Shown here piece after piece: positions 24,557 to 34,598 of a stretch of 64,000 nucleotides of DNA (its first letter is position 1; every line of letters starts with the position of its first letter). Position numbers and translations under genes: made by a program. Under the pieces are notes generated by a model that saw only the letters and a program-made list of their open reading frames with translations, ran no database searches and had not been told where the DNA came from. The stretch is from contig CAKMRJ010003334.1 of assembly GCA_928212115.1 (NCBI GenBank), positions 100,565,613-100,629,612 of the forward strand, written 5' to 3'. Origin of the DNA: Lactuca virosa (taxonomy: Eukaryota > Streptophyta > Magnoliopsida > Asterales > Asteraceae).

Positions 24557-25385
24557 CACGATGAAACAAAAACAATTAAAATAGGGCATAAAAAGTCAGT
24601 AATCAAAAACATCAGGAGACAAGGATCCAATACATAGAATTAGAAGAAAATTGGTATTTCTATTGTTTTTCATGTGAAAATCAATGAAGCCATTAATGAA
24701 AAAGCCGCCATTTTCAACAAACTGACAAAACTTCAAGACATGTAGAAACAAAGAAATTTTATCCGGATACCCAACTGGGCAATGTTCATCTTCCAAAATT
24801 TTCATTTTGATTACACATTCTTGAAAATTATTTTGTTTAATCAAGTTTACATTTGCAGTTCATAAGGAAGCATAGATGAAAATTGCAGTTCATAAAGAAG
24901 CACAAATGAAAATTGCAAAGGAATTTTTTTTTTGAAATATATATGAAACTTTGACGTTGTACAAAGATTTCGTATGTCACTGATTGTTTATGTGATTCAT
25001 CCCTAGGCCGTCTAACTTAACATCACATCCGTTAAATTTTTAAATTGACCATTTTACCCTTGGATTATCCCTTTTCTTTACCACCTTCAGAAAGTAGTGA
25101 AAGCAAGGGCAAAATAGTCATAACCATAACATTTTAACAACAGGATCGTTAACGTAGATAACCCAGACACAAAAATCTTTAAAAACCATTGAAATGAGCA
25201 AAAAAATGTTAACAGGGAAATAGCAATGACAACTAAAAAGAAATTGGTTGGAAACATAAAAAGACCAATATTGGAGACGGACGAAAAACAAGGAATTTCC
25301 TTTACATTTGTCTTCCCTGTTTCACAACTAGTTAATGTTTTAGGCCGTTTAAAGATCTGCATCATAGTGTTTTTTTAAGTAAAGA

Positions 25386-25427
<42 letters not shown>

Positions 25428-26026
25428 TGAATTTAGGGTGAGGTGAGCTTACTATGTTTTCAGATATATGGGGATTTGTTGTTTCAAGCAGTAAGGCGAT
25501 GACCACTGGATCTGCTTCTGTTTGGTGGTTTGATATCAAAATCACATTTTCTCCCTGATGGTTTAATAGTAATTATTAGGATTTGAACTAATCATATTCA
25601 TATAATATAGCCTGTACACATGCAATTAGAAAAGATTATCAGTATAATTTATAGAATTAAAAAAAAGTTTATAAAATATTGAGAAAAAAAACATCTGAAT
25701 GAGTTCCCAACAAGATGAACTAGTTCCCAATAACATTAACAATAATGCTCCAAAAAAGCACCAAAACCATGCACAAGAAGAATTGCAGGACCTTCACTTC
25801 CCACAACAACATACTGAAAAGAAAAAAAAACAAGAAAATCCCATGAGTGATTTGAAATCAAATTCAGCTATATTAGATAACCATTCCACTTCCAGTACCG
25901 AATAAAATATTGTTTAGTTGAATCAAGTTAACTTCTTGATGCCAAAAGACTATACCACTGCCAAAAAAGTCACAATTTTGGAATAAGATTCATCAAGATA
26001 GAGGGCAATAGTGGAAAAAGCACACC
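24557..26026. other. Low-complexity, apparently low-copy region
   Basis: No recognisable gene or transposon domain. A (TA)n tract lies at about 25387-25424. A 68-codon Gln/Asn-rich frame at 25699-25905 has no family resemblance that I can name and may be chance. Confidence 0.5.
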
Positions 26027-26190
26027 TCTGTTGAGAGATCATGACCTGCTGTTGCATCAATGGTGGCAGTTGAGTACCCAAAGGGTAGCAGAAATCCACC
26101 ATTTCTGTATTTTTCATATTTTATAGTCTCATAATACACTCTCCTTCTAGAAACTATTCCAAGCTCAAGGGCAGGTCCAAAAAGAGTACC
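26027..26190 (-). pseudogene. Exon relic of an unidentified gene
   Basis: The minus strand reads without a stop for over 50 codons: GPALELGIVSRRRVYYETIK, then a segment with RNGGFLLPFGYSTATIDATA, ending before a GTGTGC donor-like site at about 26026. The amino-acid composition is protein-like, unlike chance frames. A stop sits just upstream (EGA-stop-FGTLF). A duplicated copy of the upstream part at 26311-26345 reads EGASFGTLF, without the stop. I do not recognise the family. Confidence 0.45.
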
Positions 26191-26336
26191 AAATTAAGCT
26201 CCTTCATGGATATAAGACATGCTTCAATTATCTGTAATAACAAGTCAAAAATCAAGATTACAAATCCAAATCCAATAACTCACATGCTTCAATTATCTGT
26301 AATAACAAGTCAAAAAGAGTACCAAATGAAGCTCCT

Positions 26337-26882
26337 TCACGGATTTATTGGACACATCCAATAACTCCAGAAAGCTTCATATAACCTCCTGATCAGATTA
26401 CTAATAAAAATGGATTTATTGGGCAAATTGAACCTAGATACCAAGTCTTTTAGTTCAATCATCTTGTGCTCGAGTCCTTTTGTTGCATATAGATAGATAA
26501 GGTAGCCAAAAGTGGTCTCATCTGGGTGAACATCTAACAGAGACATTATGTCGAGCACCTTGTGCGCATCAGTAACCGATTCTTATTTAAGGCAACAATA
26601 GATCTGATAATACATAAAAAATATCTAAAATGAAAAAAAAAACATGTATGTATACCTTCCCTGAACCGTCCATGGCGACTATACGGGTGTAAGGTCGTTT
26701 AGAAGGAGAGGAGAGGCGTATGTAAGAATTGACATTTTGGAAGGGTGATTGAGTTGTGAAGAGTGAAGTGGAGTCGAGCTAAGAAGAGCGGCAGAGCCCG
26801 AAGAAAAGAGGCGGAGTAGCAGCGGGGGATTTAGGACCGAAGAGTTGGGTGTTGGTGTAAGAGAAATTGAAATTATCGTCAA
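26337..26882 (-). pseudogene. PPR-like gene fragment (two exons)
   Basis: An N-terminal Ser/Leu-rich segment (26882-26679, possible organellar presequence) ends near a donor-like AAG|GTATAC (about 26658). After an AAG-type acceptor (about 26580) comes VTDAHKVLDIMSLLDVHPDE, then TTFGYLIYLYATKGLEHK. This has the helix pattern and P-D-E-x-T phrasing of a pentatricopeptide repeat. A PPR protein would bind organellar RNA. Only about one and a half repeats remain, and no start-to-stop model can be made. Confidence 0.4.
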
Positions 26883-27229
26883 AGTAAACCCTAATTTAGA
26901 GCTTGGAGGCCATAAAAATGGTGATAGCTGGTAGCAAGTGGTGAATAGGGGGGCGGATGAGTATTGAATATGATCTAGGGTTCATTGTTGTTTGTAGTCG
27001 ATACCATGGTTGCAGAGCGCCAAAAATCTGAAAGGGAGAAAGATTGACAACCGCATAGTGCTAATAGGGTTTCTTCATTAGAGGATTTTACACCAGAAGG
27101 AGGACATGTATCACTTTGATAACATCAACATCAAAAAGATGAAAGGGAGAGGATCGGAGAACAAGTGGGGTTTTGAATTTTTTGGGATTTCATTTCCCCC
27201 CTTAGGTGTTAAAGGACAGAGGTGCGTTT
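26883..27229. other. Intergenic stretch upstream of the PPR-like relic
   Basis: No coding frame, tandem repeat or recognisable transposon end is seen. Confidence 0.4.
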
Positions 27230-27463
27230 CACTAAAAAAAAATATAAAACGACATTCTTACACGACACCCGTTTAAGATAGGTGTCCTCCGTGTTTGTAA
27301 TTTTTTTTGTTGGACACCAATTTTAGTGCACACAAAAATGTGTGTCCTCTATCCTTCATATTTTGAAAAAAATGACATTATTTTTAGGGCACGCAAAAAA
27401 GCGTAACGTAAATCAGTGTGTGTCATTGTTCGCGTGTCATTAAAGGGTTGTTTTCTAGTAGTG
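27230..27463. mobile_element. Short CACTA-type terminal repeat element
   Basis: The 234-bp stretch begins CACTA and ends TTTTCTAGTAGTG, the complement of a CACTACTAG end. Inside are subterminal repeats in both orientations built on ACACC/GGTGTCC, as in plant CACTA (En/Spm) elements. No transposase is present. A 3-bp target duplication is not evident (TTT left, AGC right), so it may be one end of a larger element or degraded. Confidence 0.6.
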
Positions 27464-27511
27464 AGCGAGAGATGATTGCTAGGACGAAATCTAATTTAAG
27501 TGGGGGAGAAT
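27464..27511 (+). other. Internal 3' end of element B with polypurine tract
   Basis: ACGAAATCTAATTTAAG is followed by TGGGGGAGAAT (27501-27511), directly before the LTR start TGTTTC. This is the standard Gypsy polypurine tract. It shows that the downstream LTR is a 3' LTR of a plus-oriented element. Confidence 0.85.
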
Positions 27512-28526
27512 TGTTTCATTTTGTTTCCTTCCATTTCTTATCCATTGACCGGAAGTCGATTGTGTGAGGTTTTGGGCCTTAAGGAGGCAAAGTTTAGTAC
27601 GTGTGGAAGGAGGTAATGATAGTTAAGAGATTTTACCCTTGAATTGTGTTATGAGCCGAATGATAGAAAGGGAAAAGTCATAGGCCAGGTTCTTGCGTCA
27701 AATATGGATTTTTGTTCGAGAAGTTTTTAGTCCAAGATATTTAGATAATATTGTAGAGTTATTCAACACCTTTATGTGGATATAAAGAACGTCGAAGACG
27801 GAGTTGGAACGAAGAAGTTATGGCCGTTTGAAGTTATGGCGGTTTTGAGTTGAGTCGCGTACACTGGGCGTACTCAACGTGTACGTTGGGCGTACTAGGG
27901 CATCCCTAGTATGCTAGGCGTAAATTGAGTACGTTGGGCGTACGCGATCAGCGACCAAACCCTATTTTCGTGGTTTGAGCCCTATTTAAGCTTCTTAACT
28001 CCCCCAAACCCATTCCATTCTCAGCCTCCACCTCTCCAACACCCTCTCTTGAAACCCTAACCCTAGATCGAGCCTTGTGATAAAAAAGAAGGTGTTTTTA
28101 AGTGCTTGGAGTGTTCTTGGTGCACCTTGGAGAAGAAGGAACTCATTGAAGAAGTGTTGGTTGCATTGGAGCTTGTAGATCCAGACTTTGTTCACCTTGA
28201 TCTTTCTTCTAGAGGTATAAAGTTTGAATCTTGATGATGAAATTGTTAGATCTAGCTAGTTTTGGGTGTTATGAGATTTTGGTAACTTTAAGTGCATAAA
28301 GTTTAGATATTGAAAGTCTGTGACCTTGTAATGGATAAAGTTGGAAACTTTATCCATCTAAACATCATTTTGATTCAAATTTGAAGGTTAGAGACTTGGA
28401 CTTAGTTGATTAAGTTGAAAATATGCACTTTTTGGGTCCCTTTGAGACTTAAAGATTATATATTGTTTGTTGGGACCATTCTAATGGATAAAGTTGAAAA
28501 TTTTATCTTATTATGGAGTTATTATG

Positions 28527-28637
28527 AACCATAAAAATATGATATTTAGTGTTGTATGTAACCATAAAAATATGATATTTAGTGTTGTATGTAACCCATG
28601 CATAAAAATATGATATTTAGTGTTGTATGTAACCCAT
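28527..28637. repeat. Triplicated 33-40-bp unit inside LTR B
   Basis: Three direct copies of a unit with CATAAAAATATGATATTTAG and TGTTGTATGTAAC, the last two joined by CCATGCATAAAA. The 5' LTR copy is lost at this point, so its age cannot be compared. Confidence 0.9.
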
Positions 28638-29350
28638 GCATGTGTTAGATGGTCTTATTGGGTTAAGAACATAGGGTTTTGAACATTAAGCACTTAAGAG
28701 CCATGCAAAGTCATAAAGTTGGAAACATTATGACTTAGGACATCATTTTGGGCTTGGATCTGATTTTTGGACGGAAGGGCTTAATGGAATAAGCTCTTAA
28801 TGGAGTTTTTGGACTGGGCTGCACACGCTGGGCGTACCTGGAGGTACGTTGCTCGTACGCAGTCAACGCCCCACTTTTTGGTCAGCATTAGAGTACTCTC
28901 TTGGTACGCAAGGCATACTCCGTTGGGAAGGGATATTGACTTTTAGGACCTTGACCGTTGACTTTGACTTTGACCAGGGTTGACCAAGTTTGACCTAGGG
29001 TTATTTTGGGTATTTTGGATTGTGTTCGAGAATTGGTCATTTAGATGGATAGGTGATGGTTAGAGCTGAGATTCAGAGTCGGTACCTCATAAGCTACTGT
29101 CCAGATTGAGAGGTGAGTTTTCCTCACTGTACTTACGGGTTGAATGCACCAAGGCCGGCCCATTTGATTGATATACTGGTTTACCGTATGTTGCTATGTT
29201 GTAGTTATCTGTTAGATCTATACTATGGTATATAGGATGGTGTTATGTTGTAGTGATCTGTTAGATATGTATCCTGGTATATATGATGTTAGCATGAGGT
29301 AGTGATCTGTATATCTGCTTGTTTGTTTGTTGACTGCTTATATGTTTATC

Positions 29351-29353
<3 letters not shown>

Positions 29354-29416
<63 letters not shown>
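29354..29416. repeat. (TA)n microsatellite in LTR B
   Basis: About 63 bp of TA repeat lies between the donor-like hairpin and the terminal block of LTR B. Confidence 0.95.
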
Positions 29417-29419
<3 letters not shown>

Positions 29420-29934
29420 GACATGTTATGTGTGGTTGGGTTGAGGTGGTCTTGCTTTGTGCTGAAGGCCAAGATACCCACGACGGTCCGGATAGACTAT
29501 AGGCCCTGCGAGGCAGTCCAGTCAGGCCGATGGCCCGACGAGCGGTCCGGATAGGTTGTAGGCCCTGCGATCCGGTCTAGTCATGCCGAAGGCTCGAGAG
29601 CGGTCCGGATAGGCTGTAGACCCTGCGAGGTAGTCCAGTCAGGCTGAAGACTCATTTAGGCATGTTGTTGTTTTTTATGTTTATGTGGTGATACTTTGGG
29701 GGGGGGGGGACTCACTAAGCGTTGGCTTACAGTTTTTGGGTTATGGTTTCAGGTACTTTCGAGGATCATTGGAAGGCGAAGGCGTGACTGTACACATCCT
29801 GATTTTATGTAGTTGATCTTAGGAAACTCTGATTTTAAATAATATTTTGGAAACAATGGTTTTGAAAACACCTTTAATAATAAATGGCTTGTTTTGAAAA
29901 GTTTAAATTGGTTGTGATTTTTTGAGGCGTTACA

Positions 29935-30412
29935 GGCTTGATGGATGTATTGTATGCTATTTATCTTAGGGACTCTTGCATGTTTTTATGTGTCTGTATC
30001 AATATCGACCAGGGCCCGATTCCAGACAGGGTTTGATGAATGTGATGGGCGGGGCTTATCTCATGTTCTGACAGATTTGTTCCGATTGGGGCTCGATGCT
30101 GGGCGGGGCCCGATGGTTGTTAGGCATGGACCATTGTATGTTTGATATGTATGGTATAAGTTATTTTGGGAACTAACTAGGTTTAGTGCTTACGATTTTC
30201 AGTTTATGTTTTAGGTATTTCCGGATTGAAGGGGAAGAGCGCAGGATGATCGCATCGCACACACCATATTGTTCCGCATTTTATTTGACTCTGATGTATT
30301 TTGATGATTATTGACATACTATGATTTCATTATGGTTTTATGAAAACATTTTGGATGATGGTTTTATTATTATAAAAATGAAATTTTTGGTATTAAATTT
30401 TGGGACGTTACA
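29935..30412 (+). repeat. LTR D, right portion
   Basis: It continues the LTR interrupted at 6861: the GGGGCTCGATGCTGGGCGG subrepeats match GGGGTCTGATGCCAGGCG before the break. It has the terminal block (ACTAACTAGG, TTTTAG|GTAT, GATGATCGCATCGCACAC) and ends GGGACGTTACA. Joined to 6274-6861 it forms one LTR of over 1 kb. Confidence 0.75.
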
Positions 30413-30745
30413 CCATTCGTAAACTCATTTTAGTGTTCTTAGAAGTTCTTGAAAGAAGAAGGAAGAAGAAGTGAGCCAAGATCCAACAAGCAAGGTTCCA
30501 TACCTCCTTTTAACACACTTCTGGACCTTTGTAAGTGTAAAAGACTTAATCTTTATGTTGTTAGGTTGCTAGATCTTTAGTTTTGTCCCATGTTCTTATT
30601 GATTAGAAAGATTGGGGGTGGTGAGATCTCATAAAGGTCGCAACTTTATGAATCTCTGGGATATTTGGGGTGTTTCATGGTTTGGATCTGAAGTAAGAGT
30701 GGGTTTTGAATCCATGCATGAGGTTTTGGTCATAAACCCTTATTT
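30413..30745 (+). repeat. LTR leader fragment, plus orientation
   Basis: It resembles the leader parts of the other LTRs (GAAGAAGGAAGAAG, GCTAGATCTTTAG, TAAAGGTCGCAACTTTATGAATC, GGTTTTGGTCATAAACCC). It has no coding sequence. It abuts a reverse-oriented LTR (G), giving a head-to-head junction at about 30745. Confidence 0.5.
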
Positions 30746-31626
30746 TTGACCTAATATAATCTCGAGCATCGCCACGTCATGACAAACCCTAGGCCACGCC
30801 GTGGCTTCTGGCAGAAAGCCAAAATCTCCATCAAGTGCTTAATTCCTTCAGATCAATACCCAAAACTTCAGATCTAGTTATTTTTACTGACTTAATGGAT
30901 AAAGTTTCCTACTTTATCCATTAGGACCCCATCCCAGAGCTAGCGATCTACAACCCTAAGTCCTCAATAGCATAAACCCTTCTCAAAACATACATGACTT
31001 CAAGAACAAGATCAAGATGCAAACTTTCCCCGTCCAACAATATTATGAGGTGATAAAATAAGCTCAAGAGGTGTTGGAGTTCACTCAGTTCCAAAGCACA
31101 AGCTCACAAGGACCAAAAGGGATATATATGATCAAACTACAAGATCTAGCAAACTAAAGTTCAAGATGAAAGCTTTTTACTTACAATGGTCCAGAAATGA
31201 AGCCCCTTTGCTAGATCTACACTTGAGCTCCCTACTAAAACACTTTGCAAGAAACTTAGGCTTCAAGCTCCACAAAAAAAACATGAGAATTTAGTCTTTA
31301 AATGGCCAAGAACACTAAGAACACTCAAATAGGCTAGAGTTTTTGAAATGGAGAGGTTAGAGGCTGAAAATGATGCCCTAACTTGAAGTTAAGTTGCTTA
31401 AATACGGAGAAAACCCTAAAAATCGTGGGCTTTGGCTGCGACATTCACCACGTCGTGACACCCTTCATGTCATGTCATGGTGACCATCCGAAATACACAT
31501 TCTTCATTTGGTATGCCACGTCGTGACACCCTTCGTGTCATGTCGTGGCACATGGTTTTACTCAAAAACCATGTCTTTGACTCCTTTATACAATCCAATG
31601 ATCCATTTTGGGAAACGAGTGTTACA
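30746..31626 (-). repeat. LTR G (reverse), with CCACGTCGTGAC palindromes
   Basis: It ends GAGTGTTACA at 31626. Two palindrome clusters (30770-30806: CCACGTCATGAC, CCACGCCGTGG; 31445-31556: CCACGTCGTGAC, GTCATGTCGTGGC) are separated by a roughly 650-bp leader region. This is the same layout as LTR C with a different palindrome. It contains ACTTCAGATCTAG and AGATCTAGCAAA, blocks shared with C. Confidence 0.65.
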
Positions 31627-31804
31627 CCATCCCCTTAGGCTGGTAGCTGTACACATACTGCATCCCACAATAGGGTTGAGGTGGCATGTGTTGGCCACGA
31701 TAACGCTGCATCACTTCCCCATTCCCAAAACTCACCTACTTACTTTCTCTCACATTTAAAGTTCACGACAATTCACCATACTCTCTCTCTCTCACTCTCA
31801 CACA

Positions 31805-31870
<66 letters not shown>

Positions 31871-32870
31871 TTATTTCGCCCCCCCTCTCTCTCTCACCCT
31901 CTTTAATGACTATATTTCAATTTTTCCACACTCTATAAATAATAACTCACATAACTCATTTAACAAAACCTTCATTTAATATTTTATACTATTTCAATCA
32001 TATGTTCTAAAATGGCTTTAAACGATTATATATATAAGCTTGGTAAAATCAACTTGCATGCCGATTCCCATGTATTAGAAACATGAAAGGCATTCATCAA
32101 GATGAAGTTGTGTAGTGAAGTTTGCCCTCAAAATCCTCATAAAGATTTCCCCTCATAGATTAAACTTATTTAATGAAGATAACAAAATACTAATAATTTC
32201 ACTGGTGGTCATTAAAGGCATATTTGATAGAAATATGAGACCGAAGAGGATTATCTACCTATAGAGGAGAATTCAACAACATATCGTGCAAAAAATTGTC
32301 ACCTATATCGATAGACCACAAGAGTGAGATAAACAAAGTCCATCTGCATGGATAACTCTCCAACAATGAGAAGCACTCATATGAAATTGAAGAGAGAACA
32401 ACCCTATCAAGGGCACCATATTTGCTTCGCATGAACATAACATAAAGAAAAGAAAGACCCCTTTATAGTATAGAATTTCACGCCTATGTGCAAGGCTTGC
32501 ATCACTTGATGTAACGATCGAATTCTAACAACCCCTTCATTCTTAAAACAACAAATGATCTCCCATGACACCCAATGATGTCAATATTATCCATTAGAGA
32601 TCTAAAAAACATTTTAAATGATACCACGCCCAAATATGGGACTATGTAGGGATTTAAAAGGAAATTCATAGTGGTATTCGAAATGGCATCTTACTTTTGA
32701 CCTATCCCCTCTTCCTGGGCAACAGGTGGACTCTCAACTGAGAGTCTGAGACTTTCTTGTATATTGGTCGTATATTCTTTTGAATGTCTATCCTTGTAGA
32801 GTATATAGTGGCAAACGGGGACCACTAATTATCTTTTATGCAAATATTGAAATGCATTAAACCGATGGGT
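31627..32870. other. Non-coding region with CT/TA microsatellite
   Basis: A compound (CT)n-(CA)n-(TA)n microsatellite lies at about 31780-31866. The rest (31870-32870) has no readable protein, LTR end or inverted repeat that I can identify. Confidence 0.5.
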
Positions 32871-32878
32871 GTGGTACC

Positions 32879-33375
32879 TAGGGCTGTAAACGAACTGAAC
32901 GTTTGGCGAACTGTTCGTGAACTGTTCGGCGGGAAGTTCGTTTATGTTCGTTTATTTAATAAATGAACGCATATGAACACAAATTCTCGTTCGTTTAGTT
33001 AAACGAACGAACATGAACAATTGTCTCGTTCGTTCATTTACGTTCGTGAATGTTCGTTTATGTTCGTTCGTTTAAGTTTTTTATGTTCATATATTTTCAA
33101 TTGTTTTTTTTATTACATTACTATATTATAGTTCGTTTATGTTCATATATGTTTAATTGTGTTTGTTTATCTTTGTTCGTTTATGTTCGTTCGTTTATGT
33201 TCGTTTAGCATGTTCACGAACATAAACGAACGAACATGAACAAGACAATTTGTTAAACGAACGAACATGAACAAGAAAACTTCGTTCGTTTATCTGTTCG
33301 TGCTCGTTCGATTGTTCGACTAAATTAAACGAACGAACATGAACAAGCTTTTGTTCGTGTTCGTTTACAACCCTA
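32879..33375. mobile_element. hAT-type MITE with perfect 8-bp target duplication
   Basis: This 497-bp element has inverted ends TAGGGCTGTAAACGAAC / GTTCGTTTACAACCCTA and is flanked by GTGGTACC on both sides (32871-32878 and 33376-33383). Its interior is almost wholly built from GTTCGTTTATGTTCG-like units in both orientations, so the transcript could fold on itself. No transposase is encoded. An 8-bp duplication and these ends are diagnostic of hAT. It sits roughly 0.5 kb upstream of the PRP39 5' UTR. Confidence 0.92.
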
Positions 33376-33383
33376 GTGGTACC

Positions 33384-33800
33384 ACAACGCACCACACTTT
33401 TTGCTTGTCATGTCAGTGCCACATCAATTTTCCATTACCATCCATCAACGGATCAACCCACAAAACTAATAGGAAATAATACCAACACACCACACTCTTT
33501 TTTCTTTATGATTTTATGTACAAAATACAAGCCACCTATGCATAAGAACCAACCCACCATGTGATAGATTTCCCTTAGGCACAACCCACCAACCCACGAC
33601 ACCTCTAGTCGGTGTCGGCTTTATAATATTGAAAATATGATTATCAAAGAAAAAATAACAATATAATAAAATATATTATTATCTTCAATATTAAAGATTT
33701 GAAGTTACCAAGTAATTTCGGCACAAATTTGATGTGAAAATTATACAAACAAAAAGTCTATTCGTGCCATTTCGTGGGTAGGGCAAAAAATGCACACTTC
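33384..33800 (+). promoter_or_regulatory. Upstream region of PRP39
   Basis: Non-coding sequence between the MITE and the PRP39 5' UTR. It is AT-rich (33620-33700) and then turns GC-richer at 33820-33970. No clear TATA box at the expected place was identified, so the start of transcription is not fixed. Confidence 0.4.
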
Positions 33801-33979
33801 ACCCTGAACACACACTCGGCAGCTGCTGGGCCTTCTCACTATCGCCTATCCAGTTACGCACCTCTTCCCATTTCTCATTCGCCGTCGTCACAACTCATCG
33901 TCGTCCGCCGTGTTACGCTTCTCACTCTTGCTTCGGATTACCTTAATTGCCGGTCGCATCCGCCTTCGTTACTACTACC

Positions 33980-34573
33980 GTGAGTAATTATCACGCTTTT
34001 TTACTTTGATGATGACATTTAGGGGTTCTAATTGAAATGTATCTGTTTTTTCCTTTTATTCAGAAATTTTTGATAGGGGTTTCTGATACATTTGGTAGGG
34101 GAGTTGTTCATTTGTTTAGTTTACCGAATTAGAGAAATGTAAATATGACAGTATGAAACATATAAATATAAGTAAACCCTGCAGCTGTGTGATCCGTTCA
34201 TATTTTTTGAGTTTGGTTTTATGGCTTGAAATTCATCACTTTAGAGCATACAATCATATTGGATTCATTGATCATAAGAAAAGCTGCATTGACGATATAT
34301 ACTGAAAGGGGATGTATAGGCTATAGGCAATACATCTCCGTGTTATTGTTATTTCCAAAAAAAAAGGTTTTCCTTTACGTGGCTTAGCATATTGCCCCCC
34401 TAATCACACACACCAATGCTACCCTGATAACAGTTGAGAGTACTCTTAAGTTTGCACTTACACTTCCAATATTGAGATCATTCAAGTTCTGTTTACGTAA
34501 TGCTTTCTTAAATTTCAAATCATAATCACTCTTATCTATCTTGCTTATGTATTTGCTGCCATTTTCTGTACAG
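33980..34573 (+). other. 5'-UTR intron of PRP39
   Basis: CTACC|GTGAGTAA at 33980 to TTTCTGTACAG at 34573, 594 bp, just before the coding exon (ATG at 34599). The upstream exon is a CT-rich leader (about 33820-33979). The large leader intron may carry regulatory sequence. Confidence 0.75.
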
Positions 34574-34598
34574 GTTTCATATTTATCTTCTTGTTACA

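Larger units (their letters stand above)
27512..29934 (+). repeat. 3' LTR of element B (2.4 kb)
   Basis: It begins TGTTTCATTTTGTTTCC (TGTAACATCC in the 5' copy) and ends GAGGCGTTACA. It includes GTACGC palindrome clusters at 27866-27944 and 28815-28922, a TATTTAAG box (about 27983-27990), the GTGAG-TTTTC-CTCAC hairpin (29113-29127), GGCC-GAT-GGCC type subrepeats (29470-29650), and the terminal block with TTTCAG|GTAC (29748-29757). Flank GGCTT (29935-29939) pairs with GGCCT at 6857-6861. Confidence 0.88.

Noticed and set aside
25087..25365. 92-codon minus frame with hydrophobic stretch as a gene
   Set aside because: No start context or homology that I can recognise and no supporting exons.
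29302..29554. Frames with IYIYIY stretches as proteins
   Set aside because: They are translations of (TA)n microsatellites; the same applies at 4584-4838, 31681-31938 and 37126-37352.
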